DNA of 64,000 nucleotides from Panonychus citri (lineage: Eukaryota > Arthropoda > Arachnida > Trombidiformes > Tetranychidae): NCBI RefSeq assembly GCF_014898815.1, contig NW_026515482.1, positions 1,798,001-1,862,000 on the forward strand, given 5' to 3'. Position 1 is the first letter of the stretch; each line of letters opens with the position of its first letter. This document shows, one piece after another, positions 1 to 14,413 of the stretch. The position numbers and the translations under genes are program-made. The notes under the pieces were generated by a model. It had not been told where the DNA came from. It saw nothing but the letters and a program-made list of their open reading frames with translations, and did not search any database.

Positions 1-1724
1 ATTTCCAGTTTCCCCATGAAATCATAATAATAATGATAAGATCGAGATACTCATTGCATGAGAAACATTTTCAACCGCCCGAGGCGCTTTTTCCAGTTAC
101 GATTCCATATTGTAATTGACTGGATGCTATTCAATACATAAAATGAAAATGAAATTGTTGCTTTTTCACTATTATCATTGTTCATCATCATTTTCATGAT
201 CAATGAATCAACAGTAAATAATAACAAGAATCGTATTCACAATTGAATGAAATTGTATATATTATTATTCAGTTTGAATTGAGATTTAACTCTCTCACTT
301 TTCCCTCCCTCTTTCCATGTTTAGTTATCATCTTCATCATGATGAATATCATATGATAATGAAGTTCTGAAGAAGAAGAAGAAAAAAAAATTGATGTAAA
401 TAATTATCATGATAAAGATGATAACTGACAATTCGTGTTCAATTGTAATTCAAGTTTCATGGAAGTTCAATTTTCATGATGAGAGTAAAATTTTTGGCTT
501 CAATTATTTCCATTGGTGGTTGATAATGAGGGTGGAAAATATTTCCCACTCCCTTTCCATGTATTCTTAGAGGTGAAAATTTCAAGGTAATAATATGAAC
601 ATGAAAATTCAGGGAATCGGAAAATTGCATGATGGAAATAAAATTAATTTCCATGTACAATAATTTCAATAATCTAATCCAATGTTGAGAAGCAATTAAA
701 TTAATAATAAGCCACTAATCATAAGATAGATTGTGATAATAATAATAATCACACCTTAATTATACTTATACTCATAATCTAAATGGTTAATTGTTTTCTA
801 ATTGTTTCGACATTTAATTACACAAAAGATTAAACTAATCTTTCTCCTTTGACAAAATCTCAATGATGATCAATGTTAATCAGTTAACAATTAACCCGAT
901 TATGTTTTCTTGTAATACTTTGATTTTGTTTACCTTGGGGGATAATTAACAAAAAAAAGTATTGATTGTTTACTTTCATATTACTTTCATTGTTTATTTA
1001 TCTTCATGGTCATTCATGAGGTAGGGGTCAGTTTCCTGATGCTCACAATTGTTTATATGTTGATAATGATGAACCTTAATTATCCTCAAGAGGTCAATGA
1101 GATCAATGGTCAGTTTCGGTCAGTTAATAAGTTGATGTTGTTGTTGTTGTTGTTTAATATCTTGACTAAGATCAAGATTGTTTATCATTAACACTGACCA
1201 ATGGCCAATGTCCAGGTAACACAAACAGAACACTAGAAATAAATTAAAATAAGATAATGGATTCTAATTGGATTAAAAAAAATTAGATTAGATTCTCATG
1301 AGAAACTGTAACAACATTTTGATAATCAATGCACAATAATTTAGATAAATTAACGATATAATTTATTGTTTACAACAATCAAAATGTTATCATTGTAACG
1401 GTTAATGTTTCATTGATTATTATATTGTTAATATAATGATGATGGTGGTGGGTAATGGTGATATAACAATGAAGGTTAATGGTTAACAATTAATCAACCA
1501 GCAAACACTGTTGATTAGGTTGCATGGTGTAATTTTTTTTCATATTAGTTTGATATTAATGGATTAATCTAATTTTTTTTTATATCACAATCTCTTTCCC
1601 GTTTATCCTGATTGTTTTTTTTGCTACTTCCGGATTCATTCAGAATTGAACAGAATTACCGGCTTATAACCGGAAGTGATATTGAATTTTCTATCGATTT
1701 AGGAGTGAAGAGGAATGGAGAGAT
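1..1724. other. Upstream / 5' flanking region, no gene seen
   Basis: AT-rich sequence with no convincing coding region; short open frames at 457-669 (-) and 1006-1191 (+) are low-complexity and resemble nothing. An acceptor-like pyrimidine/AG (ending near 1701) lies just before the channel start codon, so a non-coding first exon may lie further upstream. An ATG at 1715, ten bases before the chosen start, opens a 91-codon frame overlapping the channel frame and could act as an upstream ORF. Confidence 0.5.
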
Positions 1725-2623
1725 ATGGATTTGAAGGACGAAACATCCGAGTGTCGGGTCAACAGTATAGTAGCGCCTTTACCAGCGACAATACCATCAC
1801 CAGAAACGATGTCACCTTTACCTCCACCACCATTGTCGATGGTATCAACAGCAGCACCAGGATCGGAACCACCACGAACGACAATGATTGTGGACATGTC
1901 CGGTTACTGTTCGCCGCCAGTTTCGACTGTTGGTTCAACTTTACCTGGTTCGACATCTCTTTCACTTTGGCCTTGGCTTCGATATGCTGATGAAGAGGCT
2001 GATGGTTCGAGTACTAATGGTGATCAAGTAGAATCATTAGTTAATTTTTTAGACTCCAATGGAGTTGAAAGTTTCCCTAATCAACTTAATAATAATTATG
2101 ATAATGAATCAAATCACCAATCAAATCAACAATTACATCCTAAATTATCCGTGCGGCGGAAAAGTTCATCAAGTGAGAGACAAAGTCGTCGACAATCAAC
2201 AACATCGTCAACCGAAAATAACACAAGGAAACAACAGTTACCCTCATCTTCCTTGAAAAGGGCCGTTACAAGGGTTCGAAGTGGTTCCAGTGGTGCTGGT
2301 GGTCCAACTGCAACTATCGGTGGTGTAAGTATTCAGAGGTTTAGTCGATCTACTGAAAGAGGCATCATCGATAGACGGGCAAGTGTCGCTGCTCGAGTTG
2401 TTGACTTTCCATCGCATCCATCTTCATTTCGTCGATCTCAAGCTTCACATCGTTCCTCAAGTCGCCGTCGTTTCTCCGATCGAGATGGTTCTTCCTCCTC
2501 AGTTAACGGAACCACACCAGTTAACCTTGACCTGCCTTATCCAGATTACACCGAACTTTCATTTCGATGTCTAACTCAAACTTCACCAGTTCGCCGAATC
2601 TGTTTGACGATGATTTCCAATCC
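1725..2623 (+). CDS. Ca-alpha1T: T-type channel exon 1: cytosolic N-terminus
   Basis: Encodes 299 residues, most of them not alignable to the family: Pro-rich first, then Ser/Arg-rich with many phosphorylation-like RRxS sites. Only the last 40 residues look canonical: LDLPYPDY then the basic turn ending ISNP, as in the vertebrate LPYP...CNPWFER segment leading into IS1. The frame stays open past 2623, but those residues do not match, and the next exon supplies the missing WFER. The exon ends in phase 2 at CC, followed by ATATCCTTTT, a U12 5' splice site. Confidence 0.85.
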
Positions 2624-5600
2624 ATATCCTTTTCATAGACACAAAATTAATCAACTAATCATTAATTTCTAATTTTCAGCTAATCACAAATGATAACATG
2701 ATAATCTCATCTTCCGTTTCATCTGTTTCAAACTTTCACCTTTCACCGAATTGGGGTAAGATCCATTTAAGAATTGAGGCCATTAATCATTTGAAAATCG
2801 AATTGGTAAAAGAAAAAGAATTTTTGAAAAATCAAAAGTTCTAAGAAAAACTTTTTCTTCTTCGAAGAAAATTTTTTTAACTCTAAGGTGAGCTTACCAT
2901 GAATTTATCGATTCCAAATGACATTTTAATGAATTGATGGTGATGAGGCTCACGAACCTTTATCATGATGATAATTGTTTAATTGTAAATTAATTCGATT
3001 GACCCGAAAGGTTTAGAAAGTTAAAGTTTCTCAGACTATTAATCTTCATCTGATCATTAGAGGACGAAGAGGAAAGTGTATTAGTGTGGAGTGAACTGAG
3101 TGGGGTGGGTGAAAAAAAGTTCCTGAACCAGAGGTAATTACGATCACCTCAATTTCCTACCAATCCTACTATTTAATTGTCAGAATCAATGTTTCCCATC
3201 TCAACCTGATATTTACTCATTGGTAACAATCAATGGACTTTGTTGAATCTTTTGTTTCCATTTCCAACTGATTAAGTTAATTGAGTTAAATTCTCCGAGT
3301 TTTTATCATACAATTAAAAAAGTAACAATAACCTAACAATCAGTAATTAATCAATTGAGTATCTTAAACTTAATCACCATCAAGGTATCAATTTGATGAC
3401 AATCAGCTTATCAAATATCATTGATGAATTTAATCAATCATCGCACTGATTGTTAATCAAAGTTGATCAAGATTAATGAATTAAATCAAATCTAAATATT
3501 TAACAAAAAATCAGCCTTTAATCAGTTGATGGTTGATTGTTAGCAGTTGATTGTTGTAGCATTTTAATCAATATCATTTTCAAAAACAATCAAATCTGGT
3601 AAATGCTAATCAACAATTAAGCTCTGACATATCACTGACACAATCAAGAAAAGTTAAATAGTGAAACCATCAAACAAGAAAAATAGTTTCAATTGAACTT
3701 TAATTTAATCATTTATTTAATTCAAACAATTGTAAATTGTTTACACTTAATCATAACCGTTAACAATTAGATGAATACAATTGTCAAAGTGAAAAAAAAG
3801 TTAACCATTAATTTTGGTTGTTTTTGTCAAATTGTCAAACCAATTGTTTGCACGATCAGTGTAATTGTTAAAGGTTAGTGATTTGATTAATTGTTTATGA
3901 TTAAATTTCAACAATTGATTAATTATTTTTTCCCCCTCAATTTATTTATCACTATGATGCAAATGAAATCGATTCATGAGATTTAGTTGTTATGCTTTTT
4001 ACCATGAAATCGCCTTGAGGTTGAAAAAAAAGTTTGAAAAAAGTAAAAAATATCAACTCATCAAGTTAACAAATTCAATGTAACCATTTATATGAGTATT
4101 CATGTCTGAGTCTGAATTTTTCATGGGGAAAGTTCAAGTAACCTTGAGGGTGAACAGTTTAAATGTTGATTATGAAAGTTACGACTCTTTCATTATCCAT
4201 TGTTCAAAGATTTCAGGGGAAAGTTTAAAACTCACAAATTCCATGAATTGATTGTATGGATCATTGGAAAATTCATTCCATACTTTCACCTTTTATCGGT
4301 TCAGAATTTTTCTCATTCCAATGGATAAAATGTCAAAATCTTAAAATAAACACAACAAAGTGATTAGATAATAATATAATAATAGTAACAATTAGTTTTC
4401 CTTTCATTAATTTGAAATAGAAACAAAATTTTCATTCAGAACTCCAGAAGAAATAAAGTTCTGACATTTTATTTGTTCACTGGAAAACTTTTAAGACTTG
4501 AAATGAACTTTAACCTTAACATGGAAACTCCCAGTTCTATCATTCTGAATAGATGATAAGCTTTATCACTGATGAAGAGAAAAATTATCTTCCCATAAAT
4601 CACCAGAGAGAAAAAAAAAGTATATAAGTGAGAGAGATGATTATCATCTTGATATTAAACAGAATTATGATATTCTAAATAGGATTACAAACGGTTTCTA
4701 GGTTTCCAAGTTTCTTTTAACATTCTCCTCGAACTATGCTTAGAACTTTTTTATTTTCTTATTCTCTTTCATCTTCCTATTCTTAACTATCAACATATTT
4801 TACCGTTACCTTGATGACATTATTGTTCTGATGCCAGTTAATGATAATTGTGAGCAATTATCAACTACTAGAGGATCGAGTTGATTGGATAAAATCAAGT
4901 TTCAAGTAAATTAGAGAGACAAAATTGTCGATAAATCAACTTGATGTTAATCAATTTAATCAGTTGGAAATTAACAGTAAATAGTCAACACTTGTTGAAT
5001 TAAATTAATAGTTAACAATTTGTTATCATATTAAGATCAATCAGTAACATTATTGATTGATTATTTATCTGTATCTCTTTTGATTATAATACACTTTTTA
5101 AAATGATAAGATTCTGTTAAATTTTCAATGATATGTATAACTAATTTGCCTCAGGGTAATATTTTACCCATTCATCAACAGCTGATGCTGGTTATTGACT
5201 CTTAACCGATTATCTATTAATAGTTAATCTGATTCATGATTTACACTGAATTGTGATGAGCCAATTTGAATTTTCCCAATGAACTTTGTTATTATCAGTT
5301 AGCTCATGATTCTTCATGATATATTCATATTCATGGTTAATGAATGGAAACATCTTGTTTAGTTATTCTTCATTTTCCAATATTGGATCGATAACTTATT
5401 CACGATTTCAATTCAATTCAATGAAATCCTCGTGAAAACCAATAGCAACATTGAAAATGTTAATAAAGAAATTATTTCATGTAAATTGTTAATATATATT
5501 GAAACTCACTCTCAAATCATGATAATATTTTCAGAGTTTTCTCTCACCAACTCAGCGAAATATATTGACAAAATTTTCTTAATAATCTAGAACCAAACTT

Positions 5601-7832
5601 TTCATCTTAATATTATCACAACCAGTAAATCTAAATGAAGAATCATGAACATTTCATTCAGACTCCAGTTCAATTCAAATATAAAATTATCGATTCAACA
5701 ATTATGATCAACAATAACGAGCACACGTTTAGTTTTTAACAACTTTCTAATTAAGATTCTAATTGATATGGTGATCGCAGATTCTAAGGTCAAATCCCCA
5801 TTCGTCTCTATTGTCAGTTCTTATTAAGAGCAAATTAGTTAGAGATTTGCTGTGAATCTCTTAGGCTAAAGGCTATTGAGGTCGAAGCTCATCTGAATTC
5901 ATGATGGAAGACATTTGAAAACATCGCTGTTAATCATAACCAATCAATCAATTTTGGGAAAACATTGTAGTCAATAACGATTAAACTTGAAATACAATTA
6001 ACTTTTTAATTAATAGGTTGGATAGGAACATGAAGTAAATCTGTAATTAACTACAAATTGTTGCAAATATGCAAAGCAAAGTGTTTCTTAATTGTATTGA
6101 TTAATAATTTTAAGATGAGTTGTTTGTATCATGATGAGATTTATTCATTAAGTCAATCAATCAACCAGCAATTTATTCAACCTAAAAACCCGTGATTAGT
6201 TAATTGTAGCTTGATAATCGAATTGATTTAAACTCTTGTTAGTGTATTATATGTATTTACACATGAGCTCGTTTGTTATTCATTATATATTAATTTGGTT
6301 AGGAGTTAATTGTAAACGAGGAACCAGAAAAATTAAAAAAATTCACTAATCATAAACACAAAGAATAAGATAAAACCAAAAATTAATTAGATCATCTTAA
6401 CAATTAATAATTAACTTGGTATGTTAATCATTATTCATCGTTTCATGATTAAGGTTTTTGTTGTTGTTAATTTGATTTATATCACAATTATGATCATCAT
6501 TAATTCAAATTATCAAATCTATTCATGGTCATTCAATTAAACTAAGGTAAACTCACTGATTGTAGTTAGTTAATTATCTGATCTCAAATAATTCAACCTT
6601 ACAATTAATTGTAATCATATTTGTTCAACTAATTTTATCCTGTTTCCTTTTTTGATTGTTGTTAACTTTGAGAAACTGAATTAAATTTAATCATTGATCA
6701 AGAAACTTAGAAACAACTTTCGTGTTTTCCTAATTCATCAGTTGATTTAATAATCAATTGTTGTATTGATTTAAATTGCTGATTGTTTGACTTTTTCCAT
6801 GTCACCAGTAATTTAATTGAATATTGTTAAGGTTAAATTGATTAGAACTTTTAATTATTATTATTGTTACTTTTTTTCTCACTCGAATCGATTGTAACTT
6901 CAATACGATTATCATAATGGATGAAGAGATAATAAGGAAAAGTAATATTATTATTACTAAGGAATGATAATTGTTTTCTAATAAAATTCAGTTGAAAGAG
7001 ATAATTTCATGGAGAATCACTGAACTTTTATGAGAAAACTTTCTTTGTTCATTTTAACCTCAATTCTTTGTGTTTGTATTATAAGAAGTGGGTGAAGACA
7101 ATGATGATGACGAAGATGATGATGAGTTGAATGATGAAGGTAAGAAGCTTCTAATTCATGGTTGAAGAGACGATCTAATAGTAATTAGAAAGACACTGTA
7201 AGTTCAATGAAGATAAATGAGTCTTGTTCAATTTTCTCTCGACATTTAATGAGTTTGTATTAAAGATGAAGATTCATCTTCATGAGAGAGAATCAGGGAG
7301 AGAAAAATGATAAACAATATGTATGGAAAAAGATAAAAAAAGATGAAGAAGATGATGAGGATGATGAAGATAATAAAGGTAATAGTTATCTTTTGGTTGT
7401 AATATTATGTTCCTTTCTTATATTAGATAATAAAAGTATCAACAATGAAGAAGTGGGAGGAAGATGACGATGAGAAACTTCATTATCATCATTAAAGATT
7501 TACAATTTCAAGTATTAACAACGCAAGACAATCAATTGATTAACAAATTGTCAAGATGAAATTTTGAAATTACATTAGTTGGTTAGTTAGACAATATAAG
7601 GAAAAAGTTTACGAGGAGAAAACCAGATTAAAGTGAAAGTTCAATGATGATAATGATGATTAACAATCAATCATCAAGATGAGCCAAAGGAAATGGGAGT
7701 TCACTTGGAGGGAGATTAACATATCTCAATCTCATCTACACTCAGAATCTAAATCATCATGTCAACCTATTTACTCATCTTCTAAATGTGACATTTCCCT
7801 GAGTTTTCCGAGAAAACTATGATGATTCAGAT

Positions 7833-7882
<50 letters not shown>

Positions 7883-10800
7883 GCATTCATATTCCGTGCT
7901 TAAACTGACCATTGAATGGTCATCAATGTTACCTGATTCGTTCATACATGTTTATATATGAGATTAAGCAAAAAGTGAGAAAAAGTTTAGAAAAGTTGAA
8001 AGTTATTTTTTGCCATACGAATCGAAATCGAAATTCAGTTGAACAGGGTTACATTAATATCACCCTGAGAAATGAAATGATAAGGGGAATAGTTTACGTG
8101 ATCTTGATACCAAAAAGTTATCATGTCAAGTTTTCTCCATATAAAAAGATGAGAAGAAAAAGTCGAAGGAGAATGAAAAAGTTCAGGTCAATACTCAAGA
8201 GAGTTTAAGTAAAAATCAACTAGAATCAATCTTAAATTCATAAGAAGAAGAGAATCTGATCATCATGCTTATATTCACTTCCCTCGTATTTATCTGAATC
8301 GTTTTTGAAAAGAAGAGAAAAAGAGAAAAAAGTTCTAACATTTATGTTGAGACATATTCAATTCAATGGATATTTACTTTCTCCCTGATTTTACCTGATA
8401 GTTGATGATGTTTATTCTTGGAATGATTCAGATCACCAAGATTATTCAAAATTCACGGAGAATAAAAAAAGTTTGATTTTCTTACACAAAATAATCGATC
8501 AGAACTTTTCATGAGACCGATACGATTAAACCAAATGATTAATAAATGATGATATTGCCTCTGAATCAATCATTATACTTTTTCATCAAACAATTAGCTG
8601 ATTGTTTATCATCATTTTAATATCAACAAGTTCAATTGAATCAAAAATCTACTGATTATTGCTCCATTTTATTGATTATCTGGATAAATGAACTTGATAT
8701 CAGTTTGATAAAAGATTTCAAAATTCATGATATTATTGATTTTCGGTTGAAATTTTCACCACCATGAAAATAACGGTGAGCCCATAAAAGTTTACCAATT
8801 CAATTTTTTCTTCATCCTCATGATGTTCAAATATTCATCTGAAAGACAATAACATTTCAATTACAATAATTTCCATGAAGATGATAATGATGGAAACGCT
8901 TATCATCATGATTTCCTTGAGGTGTTACATGAATTTCAATTTTTCGCTTCTTTTATTTTTCCAATTTCAACAATTTCCATTTCATTCCTCATTCATTACA
9001 ATATTTTCACGATTCATTCATCATCATCAACATTTTCCTCATCATTTTGCATTCAAATGCTCAGTAATTTGTTCACCTCGAATTCTGAATAGATTGAAAC
9101 AGAGTAAGAATATTTTTTTTCTCTGTTCATATTCATCTTTTTTTCTGGTTACATGAAACCAGGGGGAGAAAAAGTCTAACCTGTCAGTTACTCAATATAT
9201 TAGTAAGGTAAACATTTTCATCTTCCTACCTGGTTTCCGTTATTTTCCCTCATCTTTTAGCATCTTAGCTCTTCACCATTATCTCTCGCTACCTGTCAGC
9301 ATCCATAATGTTACATGATTCTATGAATTATTTTCTTTTTCTCCTCTTTCAGAACTTTCATCCGAGCGCTTTTCACCCTTTAACAACTCCCACATTGACA
9401 GGAAGAGGATATAAAGCAAATTCAACCCTTTTCCCTCCCTGAAAGGTGAACACAGGTTATACAATATGATTGTAATTCTTTTCTTCTCATCTTCATTTTC
9501 ATCCTCATCTTTTCTTATCTTCATTAATTGTCAAGAGGATAAGAAAAGATGATCAAGATTCTCTGTCATTTTCAAGTTCTCTCTCTTTTTTAATCATCAA
9601 CAACAAGCTACTAATGAAAAAGAAGATGAAAACTTCATCATCTCAAAGTCAACAACGATTCTCATCACTTGATTCTGATGGTAAATGATGATAACTATGG
9701 AAATTATCATCATCATGAAAGGTGAAGAGAAAAACTCATGAACGATAACATGATTACAATTCATTTTTGTTGATAATAATTTTCCAAAAGCATAAATTTC
9801 AATCTATCATTTTTTTTTTGTTATTCTTATAATTTTTCATCGCAATTTAAAAACTTGATTAATCAAATTTACATGATAATCTCTTAAATTGTTACTCTCT
9901 ATCATTATCTCCTAACACTGATTTCCCATTCATTGTTATAACTAATCATAACGTCAGAATCAAAATTAACTGGTCCATAAAATTGGTAGACTTTATTAAT
10001 TTACTTTTCTTTCATCATTATTTTCATTCAACTAATGGTTACATTCAGTGTATTCACTTATTGTGATGCTACTTGTTGTGTTAAGTTGTTATCATCATCA
10101 TCATCATCACCATTGTCATTACCTTGATAATGTACTAAATACAATGAAGATAATGATGAACAACCCCTGGAGTGGGAGCAACATTATCTTTATGGTCAAT
10201 CCAATGGAGAAACATAAACAAAAGATACTCATCATGATGATGATGATCATCATCATCAGTTGTTGATCATGATGATGACCAAGAAAAAATAACATTCAAC
10301 TGAAAGGTGAAAGTATAATATTTATTGAAACACAGGGGAAGATGCGGAAATGTTATCAGATTATCATGGTCCATTATCATTATTGTATCTTTCGTTATAT
10401 TAATCAAAAATCATGTTCTAATGAAAATTACCAATAACCAATTCTCATAAAATTTCTTAACTCAAAATTTTCGAACAAACAAAAAATTCTTTTCTTTATT
10501 TCATGATAAACACATGGTTCGAGCGTATCAGCATGATGGCCATTCTTTTAAATTGTATCACTCTTGGGATGTATGAACCCTGTGTGGATGAAGTTTGCCA
10601 CCGGTCACAATGTAGAGCACTTCAAGTTTTTGATGATATGATTTTCCTTTTCTTTGCTGCTGAGATGGTCATCAAAATGACCGCCATGGGAATCAGAGGA
10701 TCAAAGGGAGCTTATCTTTCCGAAACTTGGAATAGACTTGATTTTTTTATTGTCATTGCAGGGTGAGTATTATCCAATATTATTCTCGACAAATTTTCCC

Positions 10801-13800
10801 TTCATCGACAATCAGCTGAATCCATTCTCGAAATTCAAACAGTTCCAAATGTCTGGAAAAGGAAAATTCTGACCTTTGTGTTGATGAAATCAATTTCTCA
10901 AGATTTCGAGCACTGAAATTTAGAAGAAAATTCTGGGTTCTTGATTATGAGTAAACACCATGTTTCAGATGGATAAAGTTGAGATTTGAAGAATCTATGG
11001 ATTTTTAGAACTTTTCTTGATAATATTTTATTGTTTTCTTTTTTTAGAACTTATTTTCATGGTAACGATGTTAATAATGTATATTTAGTACTCAGATAAA
11101 GAGTAAAATTAATCAGATGAACTTTTCTAGTAAAATTATATGAATAAAATACTTGAAATCTCGAATCAATATCATGGAGAAGATGAAATAAAATTTTAAT
11201 CTTCAATTTCATGATAATAAAATTGAACAGACAATTGAAATGATAATATGATGAATAGTTTTAAGACTAAAAAAAAGGGTCACTTTAATTTCATTTGATG
11301 GACTAAACTTGATTAACTTAATTCTTGACCAAATTATTTCATGGAAAGGCCTTTGTTCAACAATAATAATCTGTTGCATGATAAAATATCCACAATCTGA
11401 AAACATCCCGAGGCAATATGAAGCTATAGAAAAAACCATCAGAATATAAAGAGAAAGAGAGAACAAAAAAGTTCCAGAAATTCATCAGGGCTTCTATTCA
11501 GTTGACTTGAAATAATGTTTGTATTATTTACCATCACTGTGCCTATTAAAATTACCCTCAGGCTATCATGATGGATTATATTAGTAGCCATTGGAGTATT
11601 GAGAAAACAGGTAAAAGGTAAAAAAAAGCAGATAAAAGTGGTCAGTATGTTGGCCAACAATTTGAAAATGAGATAATTGATTAGCAATATTGATAAATAT
11701 TGAATCCATGATACTTTTACTAGGTTATTCTGATTTTTATCAAGAATTTATCATTGATCTTATACATGGGGTACATGAAATATGAACAAGAAAAGTTCTG
11801 AAAATAATATTCTTTCAATAAAATGAAAATTCCAACTCCTACTCAACCATCACCTTCATCTTTAGTTTGATCGTTCAATATTTTCTCATGATGATGATGA
11901 TGACCTATTCTGATCAATATCTCATGATGACAGAATTGAAATTGAAATTTAAGCTCAGAGTTGAATTCTTGGAATATTTTATCAACATCTCAAAAACGGA
12001 ATTAGGAGGAGAATTAAAAAATTGAAAGAAGATACAGAAAACAAGAGAAAATTTTTATTCTTTTTTTGGAATAAAAAAATTCTAACTTGGAGAAAGAGAA
12101 AGAGAGAGAGAGAGAGAGGGAATTCTTTCAACTTCTCTATCAAATATCTTAGAAATAATGATAATATTAGATAAAGAATTGGAACTGACCCTTAGCAAAA
12201 AAGAAACAAAACTGACCTTTAACAAATCATGCAAACCGAATATGATTATATAACTTTTTTCTTTCAATTCGAACTTTTTTTTTCCATCCCAATCCTCTAC
12301 GCCTATTCCATCATCTTGAATAACTGAATTGAAACGTTACCTGGGAGGATTTTTCATCTATTATTATTATCTATGGGATATTAACATTGTCATTTGTTTC
12401 TTTTCTTTTGCCATGGTAAATATTTTCTGACAGAACAGATTATTCAGTTACAGAATTTAAAAGTTATACCTAAAGAATTGAAAACAAAAATGAGACAATT
12501 GATGCAAAAAGATATTAATACAAACTGATAGATTTTACTTGATCTATTTTCATGATAATCATTTTCATCATGAAATCTTTCATCTTCCTCTCTTTCATCA
12601 TCAAAATCATCAAAAATCTCAAGTATTGAACAATAATGACAGAACTTTTTCTTCTCCCCATGAAATTTAGATGATAATACATGAAAACATATTCAGTTCT
12701 AAGTCTCAGTTTTCTTTTAGCTTTGAAAAAAAAAACTTTCAACTGGAATTCCCTCCACCTCCTTTAATTGCGATTCTCATTGAAACCACAAGTTCGAAGT
12801 ATCATTTTTTTTTTGTTCTAATGTCATTTTTTTTCCTTCTCATTCAACTGAGCCAAAAAAAACTGAATTTTCCAACCTGAAAATGACATGAAAATAAAGA
12901 GATAAAAAAAGATAAACCAACAAATACCTTATCAGGTAATAAAAGAGATTAGAATAAGCAAAGAAATAAGATGACGATGAACATTTTGATGATGAAGATA
13001 AGGACAACTGATATAACAGAATATCTTTAATGGTTTTCGTTTTCTATCTGTCACAATTGCCTCTCAATTTAATGCACTTTCATCACGTTAGAAGAGTTCA
13101 CCTCGATTTCCTTTACATAAAGATGGAAGTTTTTTTTTCTCTTCTTTTCTACCTTGTTTGTCTTTCGTTGATTCATCATCATCCTCTTGCTTTTTTCACT
13201 TTCTTTTATTCTCTTTTACTTTTGCATCCTCATCCTTTCCAAGTTTTCTTAACCATCAATATTGTTTGAAAGGCCTTGATACCTTTTATCATGGAGAAGA
13301 TGAAGAAAAAAAAATTCATTCTCCAGGGAAATGTAGCCTTTCATCAAGGTATCTTTACCTTTATGTGATATTTTTCTTTATCTTCCATCATCATCATCAT
13401 CATTATCACCTTTTGGCTATTTAACAAACTAACTTTTATCTTCTTTTCATCAATTTTTTCCCCTCATTCTCTTATGGTTTCATCTTCTATCATCATCATC
13501 TCTTTTTTATCTTTTCATTCATTTTCCCTTTCAATTTGTCACGAAATATTCATTCTGACTGATTGATCGATTGGGATAATCATCCATGTAAATGGTGATG
13601 ATGATGATGATGCTGATGATGGTTCACCAACTAACCATCATCACTGAACCATAAGAAACACCTCAATATTGGTTAGATTTGTGGGTTACAAAAAATTCAT
13701 CTCCATCCGATTATCTAATTCTGGTTATCTGCTTACGATTCATGAGCCAGCATGAGATGAAATTTTCTCTTTTTATTATATTCTGATAATACATGTAAAT

Positions 13801-14364
13801 CTGATTTACTTTCAACTGAATTATTCTAATAAGCCCTTAGGCTATTATCAGTTCTATTCTCATGGCTCCCAATTTTAACTGATAATGATCATCATTAGTT
13901 AACATGAATATACTTTTTTTTCAATCTCATTCGATAACAAGATGATAACTTCATTCACTTGATTATCAATTGATTTAACTTGATTAAATTGTATTTATTG
14001 ATTATTTATCATCAATTCCGTAACACATTACTGTCCAGTGAAAATATCAGTGATTATCTGTGAAAAGTTTCAATGATTCAGTGAAAGTTGGAGAGAGAAA
14101 ATTTTACCTGAGAAAATGTTTGAAATTGTAATTCTCTGAATAATCTGATTAAATCAGTTGGTGAAAATGGTCGTTTGATTAGTTGACGAATTGTAACTAA
14201 ATTCAATTGAATTGTGATTACGATGAAAGAGGATTTAATCGTAACTTGAGAATTTTTGTTCTTAATGTCACATGATAAACTTATTATCAATTCGATTCAC
14301 GAATCAATTTGTAAAATTGATTGTTAAGCTTCTTACCACTTCCATTTTTCCACCCACAAGATTT

Positions 14365-14413
<49 letters not shown>

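Noticed and set aside
7081..7380. Two GAT-rich, acidic exon-like blocks with AG and GTAAG/GTAAT borders in intron 1
   Set aside because: The U12 splice joins 2623 directly to 10514 with perfect family match; the blocks are GAT repeats and would add an acidic insert in the middle of NPWFER.
10048..10266. 72-aa open frame with a His run before exon 2
   Set aside because: It is a CAT/GAT microsatellite translation, with no splice support.
13158..13424. Ser/His/Phe-rich open frames in intron 2
   Set aside because: TCATCA and TTTTC repeat translations; no coding signature.
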